Part shown: positions 17,868 to 27,366 of the stretch, piece after piece | How positions within the stretch are numbered: the first letter of the stretch is position 1 | Layout of the letters: each line of letters opens with the position of its first letter | Assembly (NCBI RefSeq): GCF_013408535.1 | Contig: NZ_JACBZA010000001.1 | Location: forward strand, 4,610,850-4,674,849 | Source: Actinopolymorpha cephalotaxi | Lineage (GTDB): Bacteria > Actinomycetota > Actinomycetes > Propionibacteriales > Actinopolymorphaceae | Reading direction: 5' to 3' | DNA length: 64,000 nt | The notes under the pieces: generated by a model | Told to the model about the DNA's origin: nothing | Databases searched by the model: none | Seen by the model: the letters and a program-made list of their open reading frames with translations, nothing else | Program-made: the position numbers and the translations under genes

Positions 17868-18476
17868 TCACGCGACGGGGAAGTCGAAGTACGTGTCCGG
17901 GTAGGGCTCCTCCTTCAGGGTGTAGTGCCACCACTCGACGTCGTACCGGACGAATCCGCAGTCCTCCATGATCGAGCAGAGGTGCTGCCGGTTCTTCGCT
18001 TCGGCCGGTGTGATCCCTCGTGCGCCGAGGTGTGAGATCGGGTCCATCAGATCGTGGTCACCGCCCATGGCTGCGAGCTCACCGGTGGCCAGGTGAAAGA
18101 GCGTCAGGTCGACGGTGCTGCCCCGGCTGTGACCGGACTTCGCGGCGACATAGCCCTTCGCGAACATCTCGGCCCTGTCGATGTTCGGATAGTGTCGTAG
18201 CTTCGTCCGGCCGTCCTCGGGTGACTTTGCCCACTGTGCAAAGGAGCTCACCGCGCGCTGCGGGCGGTAGCCGTCCCAGAGAAGCAGGCCGAAGCCGAGG
18301 GACGCGGCCCTGCCCTGTGCTCTGCGCAGCGCGGCGCACAAGGCCGTCGTACCGACCACTCGGTTCGCCACGTACCCGTCCACCGGTTTGCCGACGAAGT
18401 TGTCCCAGGTGGCGTACTTGGCGTCCCAGCGGATGCCGGGTACGAACTCGTCGACGAAGACGAAGTCCTCTCTCAC
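17868..18476 (-). CDS. vanX: VanX D-Ala-D-Ala dipeptidase
   Basis: 202 residues, the same length as enterococcal VanX, so numbering coincides: the zinc ligands H116 and D123 lie in SGHSRGSTVDLT and H184 in EWWHY, with the catalytic base E181 and R71 in WDGYRP. It hydrolyses D-Ala-D-Ala dipeptide so that cell-wall precursors cannot end in the vancomycin target. Start GTG 18476 overlaps the vanA stop (GTGA); the frame continues upstream inside vanA, but the family start is here. It is the last gene of the vanHAX operon, and lies in the cytoplasm. Confidence 0.95.
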   Translation of the reverse strand: MREDFVFVDEFVPGIRWDAKYATWDNFVGKPVDGYVANRVVGTTALCAALRRAQGRAASLGFGLLLWDGYRPQRAVSSFAQWAKSPEDGRTKLRHYPNIDRAEMFAKGYVAAKSGHSRGSTVDLTLFHLATGELAAMGGDHDLMDPISHLGARGITPAEAKNRQHLCSIMEDCGFVRYDVEWWHYTLKEEPYPDTYFDFPVA

Positions 18477-19513
18477 CGGATCCTCCCGGGCAGCGCCAGC
18501 GACACGATCCGGTCGATCACCTCGGCAAGCGGCAGCCCCGCGGCGGCCATCATGCGTGGATACCGGCTGTACGAGGTCATGCCGGGGAACGTGTTGACCT
18601 CGTTGAGGACCACCGTTCCGTCGTCTTTCAGGAACATGTCCACCCGCGCCAGACCTCTGCATCCCAGCGCACGGTAGATGACCTTGGCCGTCTCCTGCAC
18701 AGCGCGGCGCGACTCCGCCGAGATGTCCGCGGGCACGACCGGCGTGGAGTTCTCCGAACCACTCTCGGGCCGGCTCTCCTGATGGATCCGGAAGAAGCCG
18801 TGGGACAGCGCGATCCGGTCCGGCTCACCTGTCACCAACTCCAGGTCGTCCCCCAGCACGGCGCACCCGACCTCGCTGCCGGCGACCGCCTCCTCGATCA
18901 GCACCTTCGAGTCGTACTGCCTGGCGGTCTCCACCGCGGCCGACAACTCCTCTTCACAGGAGACCTTGCCGACGCCGAACGACGATCCCGAACGGGCCGG
19001 CTTCACGAACACGGGGTAGGTGAACTGACCGGGATCGGGCTTCTCGTTCGGCGTCACGGTCCAGAAGTTCGGCGTCGCGACCCCCGCGCTCGCGGCGACG
19101 ATGTAGGCAAGTGACTTGTCCATGCACACGGCGGAGCTCTGGACGTCACAGCCGACGTAGGGGATGCCGGACAGCTCCAGCAAACCCTGCATCGCACCGT
19201 CCTCGCCCTGCCTGCCGTGCAGAACGGGCAGGACGACATCCAGCCGGATCGCCTCGCACCGCCCCTGCTTCAGGACGAGCAGTCCGTGGATGCTTCTGTC
19301 CGGTGACAACATCGCCGGGCGCGAACGGTCGTTCTCCCAGCCGTCGTCGGGGCCGTCGCACAGCTTCCAGGCGCCCCCGGTCGTGATGCCGATCCAGAAC
19401 GGTTCGTACTTCCGGGGGTCGAGGTTCTTCGCGACCTCCCGCGCGGACTTGACCGAGACGGGGTGTTCCTCCGAAGCTCCGCCGAAGATGATCCCGATCC
19501 TGAGCCGGTTCAT
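18473..19513 (-). CDS. vanA: VanA-type D-Ala:D-lactate ligase
   Basis: 346 residues, an ATP-grasp ligase closely matching VanA: FGGASEEHPVSVKSA at the N-terminus, CMDKSLAYIV, VKPARSGSSFGV (ATP site), GCRGLARVDMFL and NEVNTFPGMTSYSRYPRM. The residue that favours lactate over alanine, His in FRIHQE, is H244, the same number as in the enterococcal enzyme. This supports D-Ala-D-Lac rather than D-Ala-D-Ala or D-Ala-D-Ser synthesis. It overlaps vanH by 4 bp (ATGA) and vanX by 4 bp. The exact allele name (vanA, vanM or actinomycete vanA-like) is not decided. Confidence 0.95.
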   Translation of the reverse strand: MNRLRIGIIFGGASEEHPVSVKSAREVAKNLDPRKYEPFWIGITTGGAWKLCDGPDDGWENDRSRPAMLSPDRSIHGLLVLKQGRCEAIRLDVVLPVLHGRQGEDGAMQGLLELSGIPYVGCDVQSSAVCMDKSLAYIVAASAGVATPNFWTVTPNEKPDPGQFTYPVFVKPARSGSSFGVGKVSCEEELSAAVETARQYDSKVLIEEAVAGSEVGCAVLGDDLELVTGEPDRIALSHGFFRIHQESRPESGSENSTPVVPADISAESRRAVQETAKVIYRALGCRGLARVDMFLKDDGTVVLNEVNTFPGMTSYSRYPRMMAAAGLPLAEVIDRIVSLALPGRIR

Positions 19514-20547
19514 GACGCTCCCCCACGTTCGAAGTTCAGGCAGTTGACGAGACTGTTCTCCACCGTGTCGCTCAGGGCGTGGTCGGTGTAGTAGGCGATG
19601 TGCGGACTGACGAACACGTTCGGCAGTTGCTGCAGGCGTGACAGGGGCAGGCTCTCGACGGGTCTGCCCCGGCAGTCGGCGTAGAAGATCCCTTCCTCAC
19701 CTTCGACGACGTCCAGTGCCGCGCCGCCCAGCGCGCCCTTCTCCAGCGCGGAGAGCAGGGCCTCGGTGTGCAGAAGCGATCCACGTCCGGTGTTGACGAC
19801 GACCGCGCCGGGTTTCATCCTCGCGATGCGTTCGGCGTCCAGGAGGTGGTGCGTGTCCGGGGTGAGTGGGGTGTGCAGCGTGACGATGTCGCTGCTCTGT
19901 AACAGGTCGTCGAGGGGTACGTAGTCGGCGGCGGCCACGGGCTGACTGTCATGGGCGAGGATCCGGCAACCGAAACCGCGCAACCTGTCCATGACAGCCC
20001 TGCCGATGCGCCCCGTTCCGACCACTCCGACGGTCAGGTCGCGCAGCTCTCTTCCGCGTACGTCGCCGAGCCGGTAGTCATGGGTGTCCACCCGGCGGAT
20101 GGTGGACTTCGCGTGGCGCACGGCCATCAGCATGAGCATCAACGTGTAGTCGGCCACGCTGTCCGGTGAGTAGACGACGTTCTCGACGGTGATGCCGATC
20201 CTGCGCGCGTAGTCCACGTCGAGATGGTTGTAGCCGATGCTTCTCGTGGAGATGTACTCCACGCCGACCTGGCTGAGTGCGAGCAGGGCGGAGTTCGTGA
20301 CCTGCGCCCGGTGGCCGATGCTGATGGAACGGTTTCCGGCTGCCAACTCGATGTTGACGTCGGACACCGCCGCCTCGGTGATGATCGGCAGTACGCCGAA
20401 ACGCGGCGCCAGCGCCCGGAACAACGCGGCCTCGTCCTGGCCGCATCCATAGATCGTGATCCCCCTTGCGGGAAGGGACGGTGAGGTGGAGGCGGCCGCG
20501 GACCGGGTGCGGTAGGCGGCCGTTCGTGCGGGTCCCCTGTAGGTCAT
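19510..20547 (-). CDS. vanH: VanH D-lactate dehydrogenase
   Basis: 345 residues from ATG 20547. Conserved VanH sequence begins near ITIYGCGQDEA, after a 30-residue Ser/Thr/Ala-rich N-terminal extension that may not be translated if a later start is used. It has the NAD-binding VGTGRIGR motif and the catalytic set of D-2-hydroxyacid dehydrogenases: Arg in NTGRGSLL, Glu in LDVVEGEE, His in SPHIAYYT. It reduces pyruvate to D-lactate for VanA. It is first in the operon. The 197-bp gap to the divergent gene at 20745 must hold the promoter; I see no vanR or vanS gene nearby. Confidence 0.95.
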   Translation of the reverse strand: MTYRGPARTAAYRTRSAAASTSPSLPARGITIYGCGQDEAALFRALAPRFGVLPIITEAAVSDVNIELAAGNRSISIGHRAQVTNSALLALSQVGVEYISTRSIGYNHLDVDYARRIGITVENVVYSPDSVADYTLMLMLMAVRHAKSTIRRVDTHDYRLGDVRGRELRDLTVGVVGTGRIGRAVMDRLRGFGCRILAHDSQPVAAADYVPLDDLLQSSDIVTLHTPLTPDTHHLLDAERIARMKPGAVVVNTGRGSLLHTEALLSALEKGALGGAALDVVEGEEGIFYADCRGRPVESLPLSRLQQLPNVFVSPHIAYYTDHALSDTVENSLVNCLNFERGGAS

Positions 20548-20744
20548 GACCCAAGTCAAGGCAGCCGGGCGTTGCCGGCCCGTATGCGGTTCTCGATACG
20601 CGGGCGATATGCCGGCGATGGGTTCGGGTGAGGGCACGGGGACACCGGGGCGTCACAGCGTTCGTCGTACCCTGTCGTGAGCTTGGGCAGGCCCGGGAGC
20701 CGCCGGCCAACTGCCAACGAGACCGGACATCAGGAGAGGTCAGG

Positions 20745-22358
20745 ATGCCTGAACTGAACGCGGACGTGCTCGTCGTCGGTGGCGGCCTGGGCGGGGTGGC
20801 CGCCGCGCTCGCAGCCTGTCGCGCCGGTCGGCGGGTCGTGCTCACCGAGGAGACCGACTGGATCGGCGGGCAGCTGACCAGCCAGGCTGTCCCGCCGGAC
20901 GAGAACCCCTGGATCGAGCAGTTCGGCGCCACCGCGATGTACCGCGAACTTCGTGAGGGCATCCGCGCCTACTACCGACGGCACTATCCGCTCCGCCACC
21001 GCGCCGCGGCAGACCCCCGACTGAACCCCGGTGCCGGTCGGGTCAGCAAGCTGTGCCACGAACCCCGGGTCGCGCTCGCGGTCCTGGATGCGATGCTCGC
21101 GCCACACCGGGCCGCGGGCCGGCTCACGGTGTTGCTGGAGACGGTGCCGGTGGCAGCGGAGACCGACGGCGACCACGTGCGTGCGGTCGAGTTGCTGGAC
21201 CGGCGTACGGGCCGACACCTCACCGCTTCGGCGCCGTACGTCATCGACGCCACCGAGTGTGGAGACCTGCTGGCGTTGACGAAAACGGAGTACGTCACCG
21301 GCGCGGAGTCGCGGGAGGAGTACGACGAGCCACACGCACCGGCCGAGGCGGCGCCCGGAAACCAGCAGGGCTTCACGTTCTGCTTCGCGATCGAGCATCG
21401 TGCCGGTGAGGACCACACCATCGACCGGCCGGAGACGTACTCCTTCTGGCGCGACTATCGGCCCGCCTTCTGGCCCGGCCCACTGCTCGGGCTGCTGGCC
21501 CCGCACCCGCGGACTCTCGAACCCGTCCCCCGCACCTTCGTGCCCAACCCGGCCGAGGATCCGCTGGACGTCACCGCCGACCAGAGCAAGGACGGCGGCG
21601 ACCTCGACCTGTGGCTCTTCCGGCGCATCCTCGCCCGCGGCATGCACGAGCCGGGCAGCTTCGACTCCGACATCACCTTGGTCAACTGGCCGATGAACGA
21701 CTACTGGCTGGGCAACGTGGTGGATGTGGACGAGGAGACTGTCAACGCCAGCCTGACAGCGGCTCGCCAGCTCAGTTTCTCGTTGCTGTACTGGCTGCAG
21801 ACCGAGGCGCCGCGCCCCGACGGCGGCACCGGCTGGCCGGGCCTGCGGCTGCGCGGCGACGTCACCGGCTCCGCCGACGGGCTGGCGAAGTCGCCGTACA
21901 TCCGCGAGTCCCGGCGTATCCGTGCCGTCACCACCGTCACCGAGAACGACGTGTCGCTGGACGTGCTCGGCGCGTACGGCCGGGTCTCCCACGCGGACTC
22001 GGTGGGCATCGGCAGCTACCACCTCGACCTGCACCCGAGCACCGGCGGGGACACCTACATCGACCTGGAGAGCGTGCCGTTCGAGATCCCACTCGGGGCG
22101 ATGGTGCCGAGGAGGATGCGCAACCTGTTGCCGGCGGCGAAGAACCTCGGCACCACCCACATCAGCAACGGTTCGTTCCGCCTACACCCGGTGGAGTGGA
22201 ACATCGGCGAGGTGGCCGGGCGGCTGGCCGCGCACTGCCTCGACACCGGGACCGAACCCCACCAGGTGCAGGGTGAGGAGTCCCGCTTCGCGGACTTCGC
22301 TCGGGTCCTCGACCGGGCCGGAGTCGAACGCCACTGGCCGGACGTGCGGGGGTACTGA
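20745..22358 (+). CDS. FAD-dependent oxidoreductase (FAD_oxidored family)
   Basis: 537 residues from ATG 20745, with AGGAGAGG upstream. The N-terminal dinucleotide motif is VLVVGGGLGGVAAALAACRAGRRVVLTEE, followed by TDWIGGQLTSQ, the signature of the FAD_oxidored family. A central IDATECGDLLAL and a C-terminal ISNGSFRLHPVEWNIGEVAG close the flavin site. Members are often found with sugar catabolism and act on unknown hydroxylated substrates. There is no signal peptide. The alpha/beta hydrolase follows after 51 bp and is probably co-transcribed. Confidence 0.85.
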   Translation: MPELNADVLVVGGGLGGVAAALAACRAGRRVVLTEETDWIGGQLTSQAVPPDENPWIEQFGATAMYRELREGIRAYYRRHYPLRHRAAADPRLNPGAGRVSKLCHEPRVALAVLDAMLAPHRAAGRLTVLLETVPVAAETDGDHVRAVELLDRRTGRHLTASAPYVIDATECGDLLALTKTEYVTGAESREEYDEPHAPAEAAPGNQQGFTFCFAIEHRAGEDHTIDRPETYSFWRDYRPAFWPGPLLGLLAPHPRTLEPVPRTFVPNPAEDPLDVTADQSKDGGDLDLWLFRRILARGMHEPGSFDSDITLVNWPMNDYWLGNVVDVDEETVNASLTAARQLSFSLLYWLQTEAPRPDGGTGWPGLRLRGDVTGSADGLAKSPYIRESRRIRAVTTVTENDVSLDVLGAYGRVSHADSVGIGSYHLDLHPSTGGDTYIDLESVPFEIPLGAMVPRRMRNLLPAAKNLGTTHISNGSFRLHPVEWNIGEVAGRLAAHCLDTGTEPHQVQGEESRFADFARVLDRAGVERHWPDVRGY

Positions 22359-22409
22359 CCTGACCAACCGCACGCTCAGTGCCGGCCGCCGCGGGTAGGG
22401 TGCTGAGGC

Positions 22410-23240
22410 ATGGCCCTCAACCTGACGCCGATCGACATCCGTGGACTCACCCTCGACGTGGCGGCCGGCGGACCGGAGGACGGTCCGGCGGTCCTGCTGC
22501 TGCACGGCTTCCCGCAGCACGCCGGCGAGTGGGATCAGGTGGTCCCGTCGCTGCACGCCGCCGGGCTGCGCACCTACGCGCTCAACCAGCGCGGCTACTC
22601 GCCCGGCGCCCGGCCGGCCGCGGTCGAGGACTACCGGGTGGCCGAGTGCGTCGCCGACGCATTGGCGGTGCTGGACGCGGTGAACGTCGACGTCGCGCAC
22701 GTCGTCGGCCACGACTGGGGTGCGATGGTCGCCTGGGTCCTGGCCGCCGGGCACCCCGACCGGGTACGCACCCTGACCGCGGTGTCCGTGCCGCACCCGG
22801 CAGCGTTCGCGCAGGCCCTCGCGACCGACGCGGACCAGCGGGAACGTTCGTCGTACATGCAGCTGTTCCGGCAGCCGGGCACGGCCGAGCAGATGTTGCT
22901 CGCCGACGACGCGGCGGCGCTGCGCGGGGTGTTCGCCGGTCTCGGCGCGGAGCGCATCAACTCCTATGTCGAGCCGATGCGCGAGCCGGGCGCGCTGACC
23001 GCGGCACTGAACTGGTACCGCGCGATGTCCCTCGACGAGGTGGCCGGTCCGGTCACCGTGCCGACCACGTACGTCTGGAGTGACGGCGACGTCGCGGTCG
23101 GCCGGACGGCCGCCGAGGCGTGCGCCGCCCACGTCACCGGCGACTACCGGTTCGTCGCCCTGGACGGGGTGACGCACTGGATCCCGGACGAGGCGCCGGA
23201 CGCGGTCGCCGAGGCGGTGCTGGCCCGCATCGCCGACTGA
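22410..23240 (+). CDS. Alpha/beta hydrolase (epoxide-hydrolase/haloalkane-dehalogenase-like)
   Basis: 276 residues. The oxyanion-hole motif is LLLHGFPQHAGEW, the nucleophile elbow is GHDWGAMV with Asp as nucleophile, and the catalytic His is in VTHWIPDEAPD. An aspartate nucleophile points to epoxide hydrolase or dehalogenase chemistry rather than esterase. A small hairpin (CCGGC, 7-nt loop, GCCGG at 23250-23266) lies just after the stop, between this gene and the convergent PBP gene, and may help termination. Confidence 0.8.
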   Translation: MALNLTPIDIRGLTLDVAAGGPEDGPAVLLLHGFPQHAGEWDQVVPSLHAAGLRTYALNQRGYSPGARPAAVEDYRVAECVADALAVLDAVNVDVAHVVGHDWGAMVAWVLAAGHPDRVRTLTAVSVPHPAAFAQALATDADQRERSSYMQLFRQPGTAEQMLLADDAAALRGVFAGLGAERINSYVEPMREPGALTAALNWYRAMSLDEVAGPVTVPTTYVWSDGDVAVGRTAAEACAAHVTGDYRFVALDGVTHWIPDEAPDAVAEAVLARIAD

Positions 23241-23266
23241 TCAGCGACGCCGGCACCACCAGCCGG

Positions 23267-24973
23267 TCAGGAGGTCCCGCCACCGGTGAGGTCCGAAAGG
23301 AACGCCCGCGCGATCGGCCCGGCGTCGGTGCCTCCGGATCCACCGCCCTCGAGGAGAACAGCCCACGCGATGTCACTGTCCTGCTGGTAGCCGATCATCC
23401 AGGCATGGGTGCGTGGCGGTGTCTCGTCGCCGTACTCCGCGGTCCCGGTCTTGGCGTGCGGCCGGCCGGGTAGCCCACGCAGTGCCTTGCCGGCGCCCTC
23501 GGTGACGACCGAACGCATCATGGATCGGAGGTCGGCGACGACGCTCGACTCAAGCGATTCCGTTGCCCGGTAGGGATGGCGGACCGCCTCGGGGACCAGC
23601 CGGGGCTGGACGAACTGTCCGTTCTTCACCGTGGCCGCGACCGATGCCATCACCAGTGGTGACGTGAGGACACGCCCCTGGCCGATCATCGAGGCGGCCT
23701 TGTCGTTGACGTCGCTGTTCGCCGGTACGGATCCGTCGTAGGTGCTCACACCCGTGTCCCAGGTGCCGCCGATGCCGAACGCGGCAGCGGTCTTCGCGAG
23801 CGCGTCGTCGTCGAGCCGATCGCGGGCTCGCACGAACGCCGTGTTGCAGGAGTGGGCGAACGAGTCCCGGAACGTCGACCCCGCGGGCAGTGTGAACTCG
23901 TCCTGGTTGGTGAAGCGGTAGCCGTTCACCCATTCGAACCTGGGACAGTCGAGGGGATCCGACGGGCTCAGGCCGGTCCGGAGCAGGGCGGCGGAGGTGA
24001 CCACCTTGAACGTGGAGCCAGGGGGATACTCCCCCACCAGTGCGCGGTTGTATCCGCCCGGCCGGTTCGCGATGGCCAGGATGTCGCCGGTGGACGGCTT
24101 GAGCGCGACCAGCGCCGCTGAGGTGGTGGCCCCTTCGAGCGCCCTGGCCGCCGCGCGCTGCACGTCGGGGTCGATCGTGGTGCGCACGTCCTCGCCGTGC
24201 CGAGTGGCGCCGGTCCGTTGGAGAGGCCTCACCGCATGGCCGGTCTGTCGGTCGGTGATCGCGATTGCGTACGCCTGGCCGGTCCCGCCGAGCCGTTCGT
24301 CGTAACGCTTCTGCAGTCCGGACACCCCCGCCCCGTTCTCGTCCACCCGGCCGACGAGTGAGGCCGCGCTGAGTACGTCGCCGTCGCGGTCGAGCACCGA
24401 TCCCCGGGTCGACATCTTCGCGACGGCCAGCGTCTGACCGGCCCTGAGCTGCGGGTGGACCGTCGACGACTCGAAATGGACGACCTCCCGGCCATCCGGG
24501 GCCTCCACGATCCGTGCCTTCGACCCGTACGTGAACGCACCGATCCGCGGCACCTTCATCCGTACGGTGAACGGCACGGTCACACCCTTTCCGGCGTCCC
24601 GGTCGCTCGCGCTCGTGCTCGGGCTCGGCCGGCCGACCTCGATCGTGAAACCTGTCGGCGCCAGGCTTCGGTGCACGGACGCGAGCAGCGACGCCGTGGC
24701 CGCGGGACTGTCGGTGAGCTTCCCCGCCGCCGTCCACCGGCCGTGCTCCCAGGCGGTCGCCAACGCGTTCATCCGGTGCTCGGCGCGCGCCGCCGATTCC
24801 TGGTCCGCGGCGGCCCGGCCGGGGGCGCCGAAGAGCATCAGGGCGCCTCCCGCTCCTCCAACGACCAGCAGTGTCCCGGCGACTACCCCCACGATGGCCC
24901 GGAACCGCCGCCGCCTGCGGCGCTGGTCCCGTTCCCACTCCGTCACAAGTTCCACTCGGTGATTGAACAGCAT
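23267..24973 (-). CDS. Penicillin-binding protein: transpeptidase with MecA_N-like domain
   Basis: 568 residues from ATG 24973. A basic cytoplasmic stretch and one membrane helix (26-50) are followed by an NTF2/MecA_N-like domain (about 58-170), a PBP dimerisation segment (about 180-260) and the transpeptidase domain with S320-x-x-K323, S375-C-N377 and K508-T-G. It is a class B (monofunctional) PBP acting outside the membrane. The MecA_N layout is shared with low-affinity PBPs such as MecA/PBP2a and with actinobacterial PbpA-type proteins. It is near vanHAX but on a separate transcription unit. Confidence 0.88.
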   Translation of the reverse strand: MLFNHRVELVTEWERDQRRRRRRFRAIVGVVAGTLLVVGGAGGALMLFGAPGRAAADQESAARAEHRMNALATAWEHGRWTAAGKLTDSPAATASLLASVHRSLAPTGFTIEVGRPSPSTSASDRDAGKGVTVPFTVRMKVPRIGAFTYGSKARIVEAPDGREVVHFESSTVHPQLRAGQTLAVAKMSTRGSVLDRDGDVLSAASLVGRVDENGAGVSGLQKRYDERLGGTGQAYAIAITDRQTGHAVRPLQRTGATRHGEDVRTTIDPDVQRAAARALEGATTSAALVALKPSTGDILAIANRPGGYNRALVGEYPPGSTFKVVTSAALLRTGLSPSDPLDCPRFEWVNGYRFTNQDEFTLPAGSTFRDSFAHSCNTAFVRARDRLDDDALAKTAAAFGIGGTWDTGVSTYDGSVPANSDVNDKAASMIGQGRVLTSPLVMASVAATVKNGQFVQPRLVPEAVRHPYRATESLESSVVADLRSMMRSVVTEGAGKALRGLPGRPHAKTGTAEYGDETPPRTHAWMIGYQQDSDIAWAVLLEGGGSGGTDAGPIARAFLSDLTGGGTS

Positions 24974-25179
24974 CGGGCGCGGCTCACACCAATATGAATA
25001 TGGCTCGGTCAACCCGCCCGATCCGGATATCTTCCCAGGCCAGGACAAGGTTCGGGCGACTCCCCAGCGACCCTCCGAGGCGTACTGGTCAGGCATCGGC
25101 CGCATCATGACCTTGACGCCGTGAAAGAGCGTGACAAGGCTGTCACAAACCGCACACGCGCCACGACGAGGACGACGAC

Positions 25180-26235
25180 ATGACGACTCCGTCCGACGCC
25201 ACGACTCCGGGCCGCCTCCCGCGCTGGGAGAACGCCGAGGTGGTGGACTGTGACGTCCGCGTGGCCGCCCCCTCCGTCGAGGCCGTCCAGCCCTTCCTCG
25301 CACCACGGTGGCAGGACTACCTGGCCGAAAGCGGTGTGCGGACGATCGGCTCGGAGCGCTACCCCAGGCTCCCCGGCACCTCGGGCGACCTCACGGCGCT
25401 CCGCGACCGTCTCCTCGACCGCTGGCAGACCCGTTACGCCGTACTGAACTGCGGGATCGAGATCTCCTCGATCCACAACGAGGACTGGGCTCTGGCCATG
25501 GCACGCGCTGTCAACGACTGGTTGGCAGCCGAACGGCTCGCCCACGACCCACGGCTGCGCGGGTCGATCGTGGTGCCACCGCAGAGTCCCGACGCGGCCG
25601 CCGAGGAGATCGACCGTCTGGCGCAGCACCCGGGCTTTGTCCAGGTCCTGCTGCCGGTACGCGCCGAGGCGCCGCTCGGCAAGCGACGGTACTGGCCGAT
25701 CTACGAGGCGGCCGAGCGGCACGGTCTGCCGGTCGGCATCTTCGCCGGCGGCACGAGCGGCAACCCGACGACTCCGGTCGGCTGGCCGTCGTACTACCTC
25801 GAGGACTACGTGTCGTACGCACAGGCGTTCCAGGCCCAGGTGGTCAGCCTGGTGAGCGAGGGCGTCTTCACGAAGTACCTCGCCCTCAAGGTGGTGCTCG
25901 TGGAGGCCGGCTTCACCTGGCTGCCCGGCCTGATGTGGCGGTTCGACAAGAACTGGAAGGGACTACGCCGCGAGGTGCCCTGGGTGGATCGGCCACCGTC
26001 GGAGGTCATCCGCGACCACCTGCGGCTCACCACCCAACCGCTCGACGAGCCGGAGGACCCTCAGCACCTGGTGGAGACGATCGCGCAACTCGGTTCGGAC
26101 GACATGCTGATGTTCGCCACCAACTATCCGCACCGGCAGTTCGACTCCGACGAGGGCGTGCTCCCGTCCGGCCTGCCACCCGAGGTCGAGCAAAGGATCC
26201 TCGCGGGCAATGCCCACGACACCTACAGGTTCTGA
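25180..26235 (+). CDS. Amidohydrolase-2 family protein lacking metal ligands (probable pseudoenzyme)
   Basis: 351 residues, plainly homologous to the next gene (shared segments near GWPSYYxED and RRYWxIYEAAERHGLPVGI). Every metal-site residue kept by that paralogue is changed here: the DxH histidine is R27, the HxGG histidine is F188, the FQAH histidine is Q220 and the STD aspartate is N315. It is therefore unlikely to decarboxylate or hydrolyse by itself and may be a structural or regulatory partner of the active enzyme. The start is ATG 25180, after a run of CGACGACGAGG-like repeats. Next gene 30 bp downstream. Confidence 0.8.
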   Translation: MTTPSDATTPGRLPRWENAEVVDCDVRVAAPSVEAVQPFLAPRWQDYLAESGVRTIGSERYPRLPGTSGDLTALRDRLLDRWQTRYAVLNCGIEISSIHNEDWALAMARAVNDWLAAERLAHDPRLRGSIVVPPQSPDAAAEEIDRLAQHPGFVQVLLPVRAEAPLGKRRYWPIYEAAERHGLPVGIFAGGTSGNPTTPVGWPSYYLEDYVSYAQAFQAQVVSLVSEGVFTKYLALKVVLVEAGFTWLPGLMWRFDKNWKGLRREVPWVDRPPSEVIRDHLRLTTQPLDEPEDPQHLVETIAQLGSDDMLMFATNYPHRQFDSDEGVLPSGLPPEVEQRILAGNAHDTYRF

Positions 26236-26265
26236 GCAAGTACGGCGACGAGGAGAGGACACGTC

Positions 26266-27339
26266 ATGGTCGCGACCGCCACACGAAACCGCGGCATGGT
26301 GGTCGACTGCGACATCCACAACTCGACCTGGCCGGGTGCCCTCGATCCGTACCTGTCCGCACGGTGGCGCAGGCACGGCGAGCTCTTCGGCTCGCGAACC
26401 CATCCCGGATCGCTGTACCCCAAGGGAAGTCCGGCCGCTGCCCGCCACGACGCCTGGCCGCCGTCGGGCAGACCACCGGGCGGCGACCTGGAGTTCATGC
26501 GCGAGCAGCACCTTGATCCGGAGGGCATCGAGTACGGCATCCTCAACTGCCTCGGAGCCGCCGGCACCCAGCTCAACGCCGACTACGCCTCGGCGCTGTG
26601 CCAGGCCACCAACGAGTGGCAGATCGCGGAGTGGCTGGAGAAGGAACCCCGCCTGCGGGCCGGGATCGCGGTGCCGTACGAGGACGCCGAACTCGCGGTC
26701 GAGCAGATCGACCGGTTCGCCGACCACCCGGGATTCGTCCAGGTGCTGCTGATCGCGCGGACGGCCGAGCCGCTCGGGCGGCGCAGGTACTGGAAGATCT
26801 ACGAGGCCGCCGAACGCCACGGCCTTCCGGTCGGCATCCACTTCGGCGGCGGCGCCCGCGGCGTACCCGTCACCGCCTCGGGCTGGCCGTCGTACTACAT
26901 CGAGGACCACACCGACATGGCGCAGGCGTTCCAGGCGCACGTCGTGAGCCTTGTCTGCGAAGGGGTTTTCGAGCGCTTCCCCGGCCTGCGGGTCGTCCTC
27001 ATCGAGGGCGGCTTCGCCTGGCTCCCGCCGCTGATGTGGCGGCTGGACAAGCACTGGCGCCGGCTCCGGGACGAGGTGCCGCACCTGACCAGGCGGCCGT
27101 CGGAGTACGTCCGCGAACACGTCTGGGTCACCACCCAGCCGATCGAGGAGCCGCACGACCCGAGCGACATCCGTACGGTGCTGGAACACCTCGGCGGCCC
27201 GGACCGGGTGATGTTCTCCACCGACTATCCGCACTGGGACTACGACGATCCCGACCGCGCTTTCCGGGTCCGGCTGCCGGAGCAGGACCGGCAGCGGATC
27301 TTCTCCCAGAACGCCAAGGAGCTGTACGGGCTCCGGTGA
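26266..27339 (+). CDS. Amidohydrolase-2 family metalloenzyme (decarboxylase or hydrolase)
   Basis: 357 residues, TIM barrel of the ACMSD / gamma-resorcylate decarboxylase class. The ligand set is intact: D16-x-H18 in VVDCDIHN, H192 in GIHFGG, H225 in FQAHVVS and D320 in STDYPHWD. It probably binds one divalent metal and acts on a carboxylated or cyclic substrate. It is 30 bp downstream of its degenerate paralogue and 27 bp upstream of the Rieske gene, so all three should be one operon. Confidence 0.85.
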   Translation: MVATATRNRGMVVDCDIHNSTWPGALDPYLSARWRRHGELFGSRTHPGSLYPKGSPAAARHDAWPPSGRPPGGDLEFMREQHLDPEGIEYGILNCLGAAGTQLNADYASALCQATNEWQIAEWLEKEPRLRAGIAVPYEDAELAVEQIDRFADHPGFVQVLLIARTAEPLGRRRYWKIYEAAERHGLPVGIHFGGGARGVPVTASGWPSYYIEDHTDMAQAFQAHVVSLVCEGVFERFPGLRVVLIEGGFAWLPPLMWRLDKHWRRLRDEVPHLTRRPSEYVREHVWVTTQPIEEPHDPSDIRTVLEHLGGPDRVMFSTDYPHWDYDDPDRAFRVRLPEQDRQRIFSQNAKELYGLR

Positions 27340-27366
27340 CCCCGTTGACTTCGAAAGGCTGGCACG

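Noticed and set aside
17868-25000. Glycopeptide antibiotic biosynthesis cluster
   Set aside because: No NRPS, P450 cross-linking set or halogenase adjoins vanHAX; the P450 at 11178 is a single gene of another type.
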